A stretch of DNA of 64,000 nt from an uncultured Lachnospiraceae bacterium (lineage in GTDB: Bacteria; Bacillota; Clostridia; Lachnospirales; Lachnospiraceae), in the NCBI GenBank assembly GCA_947571775.1, contig CANOZK010000002.1, forward strand, positions 186,001 to 250,000, in the 5' to 3' direction. The position numbers were made by a program, and so were the translations under genes. Positions within the stretch are counted from its first letter, which is position 1; every line of letters begins with the position of its first letter. The notes under the pieces were generated by a model, which made no database searches, was not told where the DNA came from, and saw only the letters and a list, made by a program, of their open reading frames with translations. Shown piece after piece: positions 35,443 through 45,142 of this stretch.

Positions 35443-36795
35443 ATGAAATTTCTGAGCTTTCTGAAATTGAACACAGCCCGGATCATCGCCCTGGGATTTG
35501 CAGGGGTGATTGTTCTGGGCGGCTTCCTTTTATGGCTTCCGATCTGTACGGCGCCGGGGGAAGAGACCAGCTTTATCGACGCCCTATTTACATCTGCTAC
35601 TTCTGTCTGTGTGACAGGGCTTGTGACAGTCAGCACCGCGGCTCACTGGTCGGCTTTCGGCAAAGGCGTGATTCTGCTGCTCATTCAGTTGGGCGGCCTG
35701 GGCGTGGTAGCGGCGATCATGTTTCTATTTGTACTGGCCGGCAGGCGTATCAATTTAAAGGGCCGGCGGCTGATCCAGGAAACCTATAACCTGGACACCC
35801 TCTCCGGCATGGCAAATATGATTCGCAAAATCGTGGCCTGTACGCTGGGCGCGGAGTTGCTCGGCGCGGTCTGTTATGCTTTCGCATTTGTCCCGGAGTT
35901 TGGATGGAGAGAAGGATTAATCCAGGCGGTATTTACCTCCGTATCTGCTTTCTGCAACGCGGGAATTGATATCTTGGGAGATAACAGCTTGGCCCCTTAT
36001 GTGGGAAATCCACTGGTAAATCTGACGACCATGCTCCTGATTGTCTCTGGTGGTCTCGGCTTTCTCGTCTGGTGGGATTTGTACGGCGTGGTAAAAACGC
36101 GCCAGGGATTTGGAAAGCTGCGGGTACATTCCAAGCTGGTGCTTTGCGTCACCGGACTGCTGATATTTGGCGGCGGAATTCTTTTTTTCTTATTTGAGTA
36201 TCAAAATCCCGATACTCTGGGAGCGCTACCCCTGGGAACAAAACTTCTGGCGGCGATGTTTCAATCGGTCACCACCCGGACGGCGGGATTTCTGACCATT
36301 GACCAGAGCTGTTTCAGCGACGCTTCCATGGTTCTGACGTTATTTCTGATGTTCACAGGCGGATCTCCCATGGGAACTGCCGGCGGAATCAAGACCACAA
36401 CGCTGGCAATTCTGATTCTTATGGTAAACGCTTACCTCAGAGGAAAGAACGATACAGAAATTTTTCACAGGAAAATCCGGGAACAGAACATCCGCACGGC
36501 AATCGTGGTGAGCAGTCTGGGGGCTGCGTTTCTGCTAGCTGGGAGCATTGCCCTTTCCCTGACCATGGACGCCTCTTTTATCGACATCATCTTTGAAATG
36601 ACTTCCGCCCTGGGAACCGCGGGGCTGACCAGAGGAATCACCGGGGATCTGCCGCTGATTGGAAAAATCATTGTGATACTGAATATGTATCTGGGACGTA
36701 TCGGGCCGATTACGCTGGCGACAGCGATCACAGCAAAGGCCAGAAACAACCGGCAAAATATGCATCTGGCGGAAGAACATCTTTTGATTGGATAG
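35443..36795 (+). CDS. ktrB: Potassium uptake channel subunit KtrB (TrkH family)
   Basis: 450 residues with four M1-P-M2 repeats of the Trk/Ktr/HKT superfamily. Pore-loop filter segments are seen in each repeat: TSVCVTGL, FCNAGID, TRTAGF and LGTAGLTRG. It forms the membrane pore for K+ uptake, gated by KtrA. Start lies 2 bp after pfkA with only a weak ribosome site, so translation is probably coupled to pfkA. Confidence 0.94.
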   Translation: MKFLSFLKLNTARIIALGFAGVIVLGGFLLWLPICTAPGEETSFIDALFTSATSVCVTGLVTVSTAAHWSAFGKGVILLLIQLGGLGVVAAIMFLFVLAGRRINLKGRRLIQETYNLDTLSGMANMIRKIVACTLGAELLGAVCYAFAFVPEFGWREGLIQAVFTSVSAFCNAGIDILGDNSLAPYVGNPLVNLTTMLLIVSGGLGFLVWWDLYGVVKTRQGFGKLRVHSKLVLCVTGLLIFGGGILFFLFEYQNPDTLGALPLGTKLLAAMFQSVTTRTAGFLTIDQSCFSDASMVLTLFLMFTGGSPMGTAGGIKTTTLAILILMVNAYLRGKNDTEIFHRKIREQNIRTAIVVSSLGAAFLLAGSIALSLTMDASFIDIIFEMTSALGTAGLTRGITGDLPLIGKIIVILNMYLGRIGPITLATAITAKARNNRQNMHLAEEHLLIG

Positions 36796-36824
36796 ACCGA
36801 AAATATGCTTAGAGGAAAACAAAC

Positions 36825-37472
36825 ATGAGGAAAAAATCGTATGTAGTATTTGGGCTGGGTTCTTTTGGTTACAGCGTAGCGGAGACTTTGGGGGATTTTG
36901 GCTATGAGGTTATGGTGGTGGATAAGTCCAACGACCCGATCCAGTCCATTTCTCCCAAAGTTACCTACGCCATAAAAGCGGACGTGACAGATCCAGGCGT
37001 GTTGGAATCTTTGGATATTTCCCAATTTGATGTGGCCATTGTGGCGTTTACCCAGAATATGAACGCCAGTATCATCACCACCTTATATGCAAAAGAGTGC
37101 CAAATTCCCAAAGTGATTGCGAAAGCCGTAACCGTACTCCACGGCACTATCCTACGAAAAGTAGGAGCCGACGAGGTCGTATTCCCAGAGCGGGAAATGG
37201 GCGTGCGGGTAGCCCAGAACCTGATATCCGGCGGCATGGTGGATTTTCTGGAACTGTCGGATAAATACCGGCTGACAGAGATCCATGTGCCGTCCAAGTG
37301 GGTGGGACACTCCCTAAACAAACTGGATGTGCGCGGAAAACACAAAATCAACGTGATTGCACTCAAAGACGGGGACGAGATTTTTATGAATATTGACCCG
37401 GATCGGCCGCTGGAGGAACAACAGCTTCTGGTGGTAATGGGAGATCACCAAAGTCTGGATCGTTTGCTGTAA
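36825..37472 (+). CDS. ktrA: Potassium uptake regulator KtrA (TrkA-N/RCK)
   Basis: 215 residues. RCK_N Rossmann domain (YVVFGLGSFGYSVAETLGDFGYEVMVVDKS, DVTDPGVLESLDI) and RCK_C domain (LTEIHVPSKWVGHSLNKLDVR...LLVVMGDHQ). Binds adenine nucleotides on the cytoplasmic face of KtrB and opens or closes it. 29 bp after ktrB, AGAGGAA ribosome site. Confidence 0.94.
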   Translation: MRKKSYVVFGLGSFGYSVAETLGDFGYEVMVVDKSNDPIQSISPKVTYAIKADVTDPGVLESLDISQFDVAIVAFTQNMNASIITTLYAKECQIPKVIAKAVTVLHGTILRKVGADEVVFPEREMGVRVAQNLISGGMVDFLELSDKYRLTEIHVPSKWVGHSLNKLDVRGKHKINVIALKDGDEIFMNIDPDRPLEEQQLLVVMGDHQSLDRLL

Positions 37473-37530
37473 AAGTAACATGCGCTTTTACCCTATGGGC
37501 GCATACAGGTTTCATGGGAGAGAAAATTCG

Positions 37531-38340
37531 ATGATTACAAGCACTTCAAACGCACAGGTAAAAAATATTATCCAATTATTGCAAAAGACAAAAGCCCGGA
37601 AAAAACAAGGGCTTTTTGTGGTTGAAGGCTGGAAAATGTGCCGGGAAATGCCAGAGAGCTGGATAAAATCCGTCTACGTGGCGGAAGATTTTTACAAAAA
37701 GATACCCCCGCGGGACAGAGAAGACTATGAGCAGAAAGGGATTTTGGAGATCGTCTCGGAATCGGTATTCTGCCACATGAGCGATACGAAAACGCCGCAG
37801 GGAATTTTAAGCATAGGCATACAGCCCGCCTATACGCTCGAAGATCTGCTCTGCGGACCCCGGCCGCTGCTTCTGGTGCTGGAAGATTTGCAGGACCCCG
37901 GCAATGTAGGGACGATTCTGCGCACCGCGGAGGGAGCCGGCGCGGCAGGCGTGGTTTTAAGCAGACAGTCAGCGGATCTTTTCAGCCCCAAAACCACGCG
38001 CTCCACGATGGGTTCCATTTACCGGATGCCTTTTTATTACGCGGAGGATTTGCCCGAAACGGTAAAAAAAATCAAACAGGACGGATATACCGTTTATGCG
38101 GCGGATCTGGCGGGCGCGCAGATTTACGATGAAAAGGATTATACAAAAAAATCGGCTCTGCTGATTGGCAATGAGGGAAATGGATTGTCGCCCGCGCTGC
38201 TGGCTTTGGCAGACGAATCCGTCTATATCCCCATGGAGGGGCAGGCAGAGTCCCTAAACGCTGCCATGGCGGCGGGGATTCTCATGTATGAAGCGGCCCG
38301 CCAGCACAGGCGGAACCGCTTTTTGGAAAGTAAATCCTAA
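37531..38340 (+). CDS. TrmH/SpoU-family RNA 2'-O-methyltransferase
   Basis: 269 residues. N-terminal substrate-binding domain (ARKKQGLFVVEGWKMCREM), then the SPOUT trefoil-knot motifs: LQDPGNVGTILRTAEGAG, LLIGNEGNGLSPAL and IPMEGQAESLNAAMAAGILMYEA. Uses S-adenosylmethionine to methylate a ribose in rRNA or tRNA; the target site is not known. The ATG at 37531 has GGGAGAG 8 bases ahead; an in-frame ATG at 37480 has none. Its stop overlaps that of the convergent adenine deaminase gene (38337-38340). Confidence 0.9.
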   Translation: MITSTSNAQVKNIIQLLQKTKARKKQGLFVVEGWKMCREMPESWIKSVYVAEDFYKKIPPRDREDYEQKGILEIVSESVFCHMSDTKTPQGILSIGIQPAYTLEDLLCGPRPLLLVLEDLQDPGNVGTILRTAEGAGAAGVVLSRQSADLFSPKTTRSTMGSIYRMPFYYAEDLPETVKKIKQDGYTVYAADLAGAQIYDEKDYTKKSALLIGNEGNGLSPALLALADESVYIPMEGQAESLNAAMAAGILMYEAARQHRRNRFLESKS

Positions 38341-40028
38341 AGTATAAGAGGGACAAGCTGCTGCCGGTCAACGTCCACCAGCCCTTTCGGCGTCATTTTA
38401 ATATGAGGGATGACCGGAAGACTCACAAAAGCCATGGTCATGAACACTTCCACATCTTGGAGAACGCCCAAGAGATGCACACTCTCCCTCAGTTTTTCGT
38501 TCTGCTGTGCAATAACGGCAGCAGACGCATCCGACATCACACCAGAAATGGGAAGCGGCATTTCTGCGAGAACCTTCCCATCTTCTATCACTACATAACC
38601 GCCGCCCAGCTCCCGAACACGGTTCCCGGCCGCCGCCATATCGGATTCATTGGCACCGAGAATAATCAGGTTGTGGGAATCGTGCGCAACCGATGAAGCG
38701 ACGGCGCCCCGTTTCATGCCCGTCCCAAAGACAAAGCCTAAGCATCTATGCCCGGTATTTTGATGCCGTTCTATAACTGCAAGTTTTAGAATATCCTGTG
38801 AAATATCAATTCCGTTTGCTTTGTCAAAATCAATCTTGGTGATCCATTCTTCTGTCAACAACTGCTGTCTGACCAGACGGATCACACGGCATTTTTGGCA
38901 GCCCGATTGTTTTACCAGAAAATCTTTTTCTGAAAGGCTGTCCAGATGAAAAGAATCGCGGACGGCTCTCTCCAACTCCGGCTGAATGCAGGGATTTTCC
39001 CAGGCAACGGCGCAGCCATTCTCTACAACGCGAACGCCTTTTTGGTACACATCACAGACTTTGACCTGGGCAATGTCATCCAAGACCAGAATGTCGGCGG
39101 TATATCCTGGCGCAATTGCGCCTGTATTTCTGAGACCGAAATGTTCTGCTGCCACAAGCGTAGCCATGCGAATGCAGGTGATAGGATTTTTTCCGGCGCG
39201 AACAGCCTGGCGGATAATCGCATCGATATGTCCGACATGTAACAAATCGGCCGGATGCTTGTCGTCGGTCACCAGCATACAGCGGTGCGCCCACGGCTCC
39301 TCAAACAGAGGCAAAAGCGCGTTCAGATTCTGCGCAGCCGTCCCCTGGCGGATCATAACCCGCTGGCCTTTTCGGATGCGTTCCATCGCCTCCTTGGCGG
39401 AAGAGCATTCGTGATCGTCGCGGATACCGGCGGCGATATACCGATCCAATTTTTTTCCAGACAGCAGCGGCGCATGTCCGTTTACCGTCAGCCTATGACG
39501 GTGTGCGGCGTTGATTTTCTCCATAACCTTTGTGTCTCTGGCGATGACTCCGGGATAATCCATCACCTCAGCCAGCCCCAATACCCGTGGATGGGAATAA
39601 AAAGGCTCAAGATCCGCGGCGGTCAGGACTGCTCCAGATTCGTCAAAACGGGTTGCGGGAACGCAAGAGGGCAGCAGAATATAAACGGTCAGCGGAATAT
39701 TCTCGCTGGCTTCCAGCATATAACGGATTCCTTTGACTCCGCAGACATTTGCGATCTCGTGGGGGTCCGCCATTACAGAGGTGGTGCCGTGAGGAACCAC
39801 TGCACGGGTAAACTCGGCGGGAGTGAGCATGGTGCTCTCAATGTGAATATGCCCGTCGATAAAGCCGGGGCAGAGATACTTGCCTGAGACATCGTGTATC
39901 TGCTCGGCGTCTTCATCGGCATAATCGCCCACGCCGATAATTTTATCATCCTCAAGCAGTACATGAACCGGTTGTGTCTCACCGGTAAATACATTGACGA
40001 CCGTTCCGTTTTTCAATAATATCCGCAT
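38337..40028 (-). CDS. ade: Adenine deaminase
   Basis: 563 residues. Deaminates adenine to hypoxanthine in purine salvage. Amidohydrolase fold with the metal motif CPGFIDGHIHIESTML, AVVPHGTTSVMADPHEIANV, NGHAPLLSGKKLDRYI, DDKHPADLLHVGHID and the C-terminal SSVAHDSHNLIILGAN. AAGAGGTT lies ahead of ATG. The last four bases overlap the convergent methyltransferase gene. Confidence 0.95.
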   Translation of the reverse strand: MRILLKNGTVVNVFTGETQPVHVLLEDDKIIGVGDYADEDAEQIHDVSGKYLCPGFIDGHIHIESTMLTPAEFTRAVVPHGTTSVMADPHEIANVCGVKGIRYMLEASENIPLTVYILLPSCVPATRFDESGAVLTAADLEPFYSHPRVLGLAEVMDYPGVIARDTKVMEKINAAHRHRLTVNGHAPLLSGKKLDRYIAAGIRDDHECSSAKEAMERIRKGQRVMIRQGTAAQNLNALLPLFEEPWAHRCMLVTDDKHPADLLHVGHIDAIIRQAVRAGKNPITCIRMATLVAAEHFGLRNTGAIAPGYTADILVLDDIAQVKVCDVYQKGVRVVENGCAVAWENPCIQPELERAVRDSFHLDSLSEKDFLVKQSGCQKCRVIRLVRQQLLTEEWITKIDFDKANGIDISQDILKLAVIERHQNTGHRCLGFVFGTGMKRGAVASSVAHDSHNLIILGANESDMAAAGNRVRELGGGYVVIEDGKVLAEMPLPISGVMSDASAAVIAQQNEKLRESVHLLGVLQDVEVFMTMAFVSLPVIPHIKMTPKGLVDVDRQQLVPLIL

Positions 40029-40106
40029 ATTTTAACCTCTTTATTATGGAAGGAAGAGAGCCGACGGCTTTTTTCCACTTATTTACAGTCTGCATATTAC
40101 TTTTCT

Positions 40107-40135
40107 ATGGTAGCACAAGTTTTGCATTACTTCAA
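40107..40135 (-). promoter_or_regulatory. Probable ade promoter
   Basis: On the minus strand: TTGAAG (40130-40135), 17 bp, TACCAT (40107-40112), with TGC before the -10. I see no purine riboswitch between it and the gene. Confidence 0.5.
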
Positions 40136-40259
40136 TGAGAACTGCTCTATCCAGATAGTGAAAATCAGACACTTTGTAACAATTCAGATGTTAATACCAT
40201 TTATTAAGCTTAAAAAACCGTTTATATTCCTTGGCTTTTTTTAGTTTTCAAAATCTTGC

Positions 40260-40417
40260 ACTTTTCTGCGAGAAAAGTACCAAAAGCGCCAGTGGCGCTT
40301 GGTTAGCAACGACCGGAACGAAGTGAAGACCCTGCGGATTTCCCCTGGGCCCCTTTAAGACGCTGTTTTCTAGGGGAAAGTATTCCACAACCTTTACTTT
40401 ATTTCTTTAAGCAAATG
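40260..40417 (-). repeat. Dispersed intergenic repeat, copy B (inverted relative to copy A)
   Basis: The reverse complement of this stretch matches 17578-17735. Both copies carry the same two hairpins, with compensating differences in one (GCC-GCT-GGC versus GCC-ACT-GGC). It lies in the 540-bp gap between ade and the sugar operon. Apart from the ade promoter I see no gene in the remaining sequence of this gap; the short frames that cross it are not credible. Confidence 0.75.
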
Positions 40418-40570
40418 ATATCGCTTCAGATACCTGAACTGTTACGACACTTTTTCAAGAATGTGATAATGTCAGATGCCCCGCCGCAAAGCAGCAGGGC
40501 ATCAATATTTTCGATATTCAATTCGACAACTCCAAATCATTTCCAGAATTCAGATCGGAAACGAGCGTTT

Positions 40571-41221
40571 TTACAGGAAAGCCTCTATTTCCCGCTGGGC
40601 TTCTGTGAGACTGGCGCATATCCGAAAACAACATGGGATGATATCCGGGGTTGGCTCTACAATATCTGGAACCATGATCGTCATACAGCCCGCTTCGTAT
40701 CCTGCCCGCACTCCGTTCTTACTGTCCTCAAATACGAGACATTCCTTCGGTTCCCGTTCTATCCGCTTCGCCGCATACAGGAAAATATCCGGGGCCGGCT
40801 TTCCGTGAGGTACTTGTCTCCCGCTGACAATTTCTGTAAAATATCCGCGTATATCCGCTTTTTCCAAGTTGAATTCGATCTGCTGTATGGAATTGCTGCT
40901 GGCCACCGCCACGGGGATTTTTCTTTCTTTCAAAAAATGTAAAATCTCCAGTACTCCTTCTTTCATTGGAACATGGATCTTTAGCTCTTCTTTCACTTTT
41001 TCCATGCATTCTTTTATAATATCAGTTCCGTCTGATACTTGATAATAATGTTCAACAATCTGGCGCAGTCGCGCTCCGTTTGTTCCTGAAGCCATCGTCG
41101 GAAAACTGCTGTCAAGTTCGACATGACGCGCAGCGGCAATTTTCTGCCATATTTGCTGATAAATTCTCTCCGTGTCGAAAAGAACGCCGTCCATATCAAA
41201 AATTGCCCCTCTGATTTTCAT
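40571..41221 (-). CDS. HAD-superfamily phosphatase/phosphomutase (beta-PGM-like)
   Basis: 216 residues. Class IA HAD hydrolase: nucleophile motif IFDMDGVLFDTERIY, a helical cap, VAVASSNS (motif II), the GKPAPDIFLYAAKRI Lys motif and the acidic CLVFEDSKNGVRAG motif. Members dephosphorylate sugar phosphates or interconvert hexose phosphates. Last gene of the sugar/polyol operon, 3 bp after the mannitol-dehydrogenase family gene with GGGAGAG, so it acts on a metabolite of that route. Confidence 0.87.
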   Translation of the reverse strand: MKIRGAIFDMDGVLFDTERIYQQIWQKIAAARHVELDSSFPTMASGTNGARLRQIVEHYYQVSDGTDIIKECMEKVKEELKIHVPMKEGVLEILHFLKERKIPVAVASSNSIQQIEFNLEKADIRGYFTEIVSGRQVPHGKPAPDIFLYAAKRIEREPKECLVFEDSKNGVRAGYEAGCMTIMVPDIVEPTPDIIPCCFRICASLTEAQREIEAFL

Positions 41222-41224
41222 CGG

Positions 41225-42847
41225 TTATTTCTCTCCCTGATCAAGATAGTCTTTTAATACTGCGCGGACTGCTCCTGGGCCTTTCAACTGCTGCCGTACC
41301 ATGTCTTCGATTTTGTGCCCAATGCCGGCGGCATAGAGGTCGATGCCGAAGATATTTTCATTGGAAAGAATGAGTTGTAGTTGATTGGTCAGAGTGTCTG
41401 GTCTGCCAAATTCTACGCCGTTTAGTTGAGCCTGCAAGGTCGAGAGCATCGGATCCGGTGAAAGTTCCAGCGGTTTGCCCTCATCGTCTACGCCCAGCAG
41501 ATAACGAATCCAGCCGACGATGGCCAACGGAATCGCAGTCAGTTGTTTTGCGTCTCCATAGCGCGATACATAAGCTTTGATCGTTTCCCCAAACCGAATG
41601 CCCACCATCTGAGAGATGTCCACAGCAATGCGGGCGCTGGTGTCTCCCAGATAAGGATTCGGAAAACGCACCTGCATCAGTTCATCCAGAAACGCTTTCG
41701 GTGAGAGGATTCCGGGATCTTCTGTCACAGGAAGTCCCTCCACATAGCCCACCTGCCGCGCCAGTTCATGAAGCTGCGGATCGCGCATCCCATCGGCAAA
41801 CAGCGTATAACCCAGCATACAGGCATACGTACACAACGCTGTGTGAATCGGATTCAGACATACGGTAACTTTCATGCGCTCGGATTTGTTGACAGTCTCC
41901 CGGTCCGTCATATACACGCCTGCCTGCTCTAAAGGAGGACGGCCGTTCGGGAAGGAATCCTCTATCACAAGATAGCCGGGTTCCTCGGCGTTGACAAAGG
42001 GGGCGATGTAAGTCTGTTTGGAGGTCACTGTGATATCCATGCCCTCGACGCCGGACTGCGCCAATTCCTGGGCGACCGCTTCGCTTGGCCGGGGTGTGAT
42101 CTTGTCGATCATCGTCCAGGGGAAACTGACCACAGATTCATCCTGTACATAATCCAAAAACGCTTTGTCCACCAGGCCCTTTTCGGCCCAGATCTGCGCG
42201 GTTTCCAGCACGGACTGACGCAGTTTTTTTCCGTTGCGGGATACGTTGTCCATGGAGACTAAAGCCAACGGAAATTTACCTGCACAAAACCGTGTGTACA
42301 GCAAAGACGTAAGAATCCCCATAGCTCCGGTGACCGCTTCCGGCCCGTTTTCCATGTCTTTTTTCACATAGCCGAGATATTCGCCCTCCGCGTTTTTGAG
42401 GGCATACCCTTTTTCCGTGATGGTAAAAGAAACCATCTGAAGTCCAGGAGCCGAGAAAATCTCCTTGAGCCTCGACCATGAGGCGGGATCGTCGGACTGG
42501 GCTTTTACCGCTTCGCTCAGAGAACCGAGCACGCATCGATCGGTGCTTCCATCCTCATGGAGCGTGACAGACAAGACGAGATTATCATAAGGATCGTAAA
42601 TCTGGTCAACTACATCATAGTCAAAGGTTTCCACACAAGTGATTCCCTTATCCAACACGCCATTGGAAATGAGCTGGTCTGCAATGCCTCCCAAAAAGAA
42701 GCGGAAGATATTGCCGATGCCGAAGTGAACCCACACAGGAGCCTTCTTTGTCTGCTCCGATAACTGCGCGGGATCGTAATCCGGCAGTTTTATCCCGGAA
42801 GCGCCCCAATCGTTCCGGCTGTTGATTCCATCGTATGTTAGTTTCAT
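41225..42847 (-). CDS. Mannitol dehydrogenase/fructuronate reductase family oxidoreductase
   Basis: 540 residues. Polyol-specific long-chain dehydrogenase/reductase: the NAD-binding VHFGIGNIFRFFLGGIAD near the N terminus, MDNVSRNGKKLRQ, and the catalytic Lys-Asn-His set in KVTVCLNPIHTAL. The family oxidises mannitol, arabinitol or altronate/mannonate; UxuB is one member. Substrate not decidable here. Start ATG at 42847 has AAGGAGG and overlaps the stop of the gene upstream (ATGA). Confidence 0.87.
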   Translation of the reverse strand: MKLTYDGINSRNDWGASGIKLPDYDPAQLSEQTKKAPVWVHFGIGNIFRFFLGGIADQLISNGVLDKGITCVETFDYDVVDQIYDPYDNLVLSVTLHEDGSTDRCVLGSLSEAVKAQSDDPASWSRLKEIFSAPGLQMVSFTITEKGYALKNAEGEYLGYVKKDMENGPEAVTGAMGILTSLLYTRFCAGKFPLALVSMDNVSRNGKKLRQSVLETAQIWAEKGLVDKAFLDYVQDESVVSFPWTMIDKITPRPSEAVAQELAQSGVEGMDITVTSKQTYIAPFVNAEEPGYLVIEDSFPNGRPPLEQAGVYMTDRETVNKSERMKVTVCLNPIHTALCTYACMLGYTLFADGMRDPQLHELARQVGYVEGLPVTEDPGILSPKAFLDELMQVRFPNPYLGDTSARIAVDISQMVGIRFGETIKAYVSRYGDAKQLTAIPLAIVGWIRYLLGVDDEGKPLELSPDPMLSTLQAQLNGVEFGRPDTLTNQLQLILSNENIFGIDLYAAGIGHKIEDMVRQQLKGPGAVRAVLKDYLDQGEK

Positions 42848-43443
42848 GCTATTCCTCCTTTTGCGTCCAATTCCTCGTAATATTTCTGGCTGTCTGGATC
42901 GTACTCCAGCAATTCCTCGTAAAGCGCCTCGCACCATATCTCAAGATTTTCTTCCTGGCCGGTAATCCGTGCCAGTCCTTTGGATACCATCCAGATATCC
43001 TCACAGGCCTGGTTCCGCTTTTCCCGATCGGTCGCGCTTCTCAATCCCAAAAACTTCCGGGCGTAATGATCGCCTTTGCAGGTAGAGAGATAGCGGCGGG
43101 CGGCATTGCGAAATTCCAGATATAAGATAGTTTTGTGTATGCCGCTCAAATCATCGGGATGCTCCAGATGCAGCTCCTTTAAAGTCCCCTGCATCTCTTT
43201 TTTCAGCGCGCCGGGCAGGAACCTGCGCCTTTTAAAAAGCCCTGGCAGATAGACGAATTTCCACAGCCAATTGTCCGCTGCCTGATCTGGGTGCTTTGGA
43301 TTTGTGTAGCGCTGCTGATAAAGCATCCGGCAAAAATCCAAAGCTTCCTCCTCCAAGTCCGGCAAATCTCGCAGCAGCTTTCGCCGTTTCTGAGGATCCA
43401 ATTCCCGGAAATAAGCCATCCCGGCTTCATTCATTTCATACAT
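42844..43443 (-). CDS. Protein of unknown function in the sugar operon (DUF6553-like)
   Basis: About 199 residues, helical and basic (MYEMNEAGMAYFRELDPQKRRKLLRDLPDLEEEALDFCR...). Repeated basic/acidic helices and RKFLGLRSATDREKRNQACEDIWMVSKGLARI in the C-terminal half; no signal peptide or catalytic motif. I recall a DUF family (DUF6553) with this look in Lachnospiraceae, but am not certain. The start is ATG at 43443 or GTG at 43452, which overlaps the kinase stop; the preceding GGTGATC could be the ribosome site. It sits between the kinase and the dehydrogenase with 4-bp overlaps, so it must belong to the pathway. Confidence 0.7.
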   Translation of the reverse strand: MYEMNEAGMAYFRELDPQKRRKLLRDLPDLEEEALDFCRMLYQQRYTNPKHPDQAADNWLWKFVYLPGLFKRRRFLPGALKKEMQGTLKELHLEHPDDLSGIHKTILYLEFRNAARRYLSTCKGDHYARKFLGLRSATDREKRNQACEDIWMVSKGLARITGQEENLEIWCEALYEELLEYDPDSQKYYEELDAKGGIA

Positions 43444-43448
43444 TTTGA

Positions 43449-45053
43449 TCACCAGTCTACACAGGAAATGGCAGCTTTTTCTGCTTCTAAGCCTGCCACA
43501 TAGTGTTTGGTAAAAATCCCAAATCCTTCTACCTCTTTGGGATCGGGGGCGAGCGCCTCGCCGGTGAGATCTGCGAAAATTCGCTGTTCCAGATACTCCT
43601 CCAACTTGCCGTCTTTCTTTCCGTCCGCCAGATAAGCCGCCAAAAGTGCAATGCCCCAGGCTCCGCCCTCAGAAGCGGTTTCCAGAACCGTCACAGGCGT
43701 GTTTACCGCAGCCGCCAGATATCTTTGCATAACTTTCGGCGTTTTAAACAATCCCCCATGTCCCATAATCCGATCCAGGGGAACGCCCTCGTCTTTTAGC
43801 AAAATATCCATGCCCAGCTTTACGGCTCCCAAAGAAGTGTACAGATTGGCCCGCATAAAGTTTGCCAGATTGAACGGGCTATCGGGGGTGCGGACAAACA
43901 GGGGCCGCCCTTCGTTGATAAAGGTGATATTTTCACCGGAATAATAACCATAGGGCAGAAGGCCGCCGCAGTCGGGATCCCCGGATAGGGAATGGGTATA
44001 GAGTTTTTCAAACAAAGTGCCCATGTCGGTATCCAGCCCCATAAGCTGACTGAATTCCTGGAACAGTCCTACCCAGGCGTTCAGATCGGAGGTGCCATTA
44101 TTGGCGTGAGACATGGCGCAGGGGAAGCCGGACGGCGTAGTTACCATATCAATTTCACGATAAACCTTGGAGAGTTGTTTTTCCAATACCACCATAGCAA
44201 ATGTGCTGGTACCCGCGGAGAGGTTCCCGGTTCTGGGCGCCACAGAGTTGGTAGCGGTCATACCGGTGCCCGCGTCGCCTTCTGGAGGACACAAAGGGAT
44301 TCCGGGCTGAAGGCTGCCGCTCTCGTCCAGCAATGCCGCTCCCGTTTGGGTGAGACAGCCTGCATCGTCCCCGGCCGTCAAAACCTTTGGAAAGACTTCG
44401 CGCAGTTTCAGCGGATAACCATGCTCTGCAGCCAGCGCGTCGAATTTCTGCACCATGGATTCGTCATAGTCAAGCGCGTCCGAGTCGATCGGAAACATGC
44501 CGGCCGCATCGCCGATGCCGATAACTTTTTGCCCAGTCAGTTTGTAGTGCATATAAGCAGCCAGTGTAAAAACGGAGGCCACGTTTTTTACATGCTCCTC
44601 TTTGTCCAGCATCCGCTGGTACAGGTGCGCAGCCGACCAGCGCAGTGGGATGTTGAACTGAAACAGTTCGGTAAGTTTATCCGCCGCTTCAGAAGTGTTG
44701 GTGTTGCGCCAGGTCTGGAAGCGGGCAAGTTGCTTGTCTTCTTGATCTAGAGCGATATAACCGTGCATCATCGCACTGATCCCAATGGCGCCAAAAACCG
44801 TGGGCGTTATTTCGTATTTTGCCTCTACCTCTTTGCGCAGAACGGTGTAACAAGAGCGCAGACCTGCATCTACATCCTTCAGATCGTAAGTCCAGACGCC
44901 GTCCACCAGGGAATTTTCCCACTCATGGCCCCCCGTAGCCAGTACATTTCCATTGTAATCAATCAGCACACCTTTGATCCGGGTGGAACCGAATTCAATG
45001 CCCAGGGCTGTCTTGCCCTGCTCGATCAGTTTTTTCACATTCTCTTTGTTCAT
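43449..45053 (-). CDS. FGGY-family carbohydrate kinase
   Basis: 534 residues. LGIEFGSTRIKGVLIDYNGNVLATGGHEWEN is the first phosphate loop; GNLSAGTSTFAMVVL the second; GHGGLFKTPKVMQRYLAAAVNTPVTVLETASEGGAWGIALLAAYL the C-terminal adenosine site. It phosphorylates a sugar or ketose made from a polyol; the closest well-known relatives are ribulo- and xylulokinases. Strong TAGGAG ribosome site. Follows the importer genes across a hairpin-containing gap. Confidence 0.87.
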   Translation of the reverse strand: MNKENVKKLIEQGKTALGIEFGSTRIKGVLIDYNGNVLATGGHEWENSLVDGVWTYDLKDVDAGLRSCYTVLRKEVEAKYEITPTVFGAIGISAMMHGYIALDQEDKQLARFQTWRNTNTSEAADKLTELFQFNIPLRWSAAHLYQRMLDKEEHVKNVASVFTLAAYMHYKLTGQKVIGIGDAAGMFPIDSDALDYDESMVQKFDALAAEHGYPLKLREVFPKVLTAGDDAGCLTQTGAALLDESGSLQPGIPLCPPEGDAGTGMTATNSVAPRTGNLSAGTSTFAMVVLEKQLSKVYREIDMVTTPSGFPCAMSHANNGTSDLNAWVGLFQEFSQLMGLDTDMGTLFEKLYTHSLSGDPDCGGLLPYGYYSGENITFINEGRPLFVRTPDSPFNLANFMRANLYTSLGAVKLGMDILLKDEGVPLDRIMGHGGLFKTPKVMQRYLAAAVNTPVTVLETASEGGAWGIALLAAYLADGKKDGKLEEYLEQRIFADLTGEALAPDPKEVEGFGIFTKHYVAGLEAEKAAISCVDW

Positions 45054-45095
45054 AATCTACTCCTAATTTCTGTTCAGATACCATGTTATCTTACA

Positions 45096-45122
45096 AGGGC
45101 CCCCACGAGATGAGGACCCCTT
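45096..45122 (-). terminator. Hairpin between importer and catabolic genes
   Basis: AAGGG/CCCTT with inner CC/GG pairs, in the 89-bp gap between the permease and the kinase. No clear U-run. It may lower expression of the downstream enzyme genes or be a processing site. Confidence 0.35.
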
Positions 45123-45142
45123 TATATTATACCATAATATCA

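Noticed and set aside
40029..40106. Purine riboswitch ahead of adenine deaminase
   Set aside because: The leader is short and lacks the three-way junction bases of the purine aptamer.
40415..40942. Open frames on the plus strand across the HAD gene and the repeat
   Set aside because: They are antisense to a clear HAD hydrolase and show no family motif.
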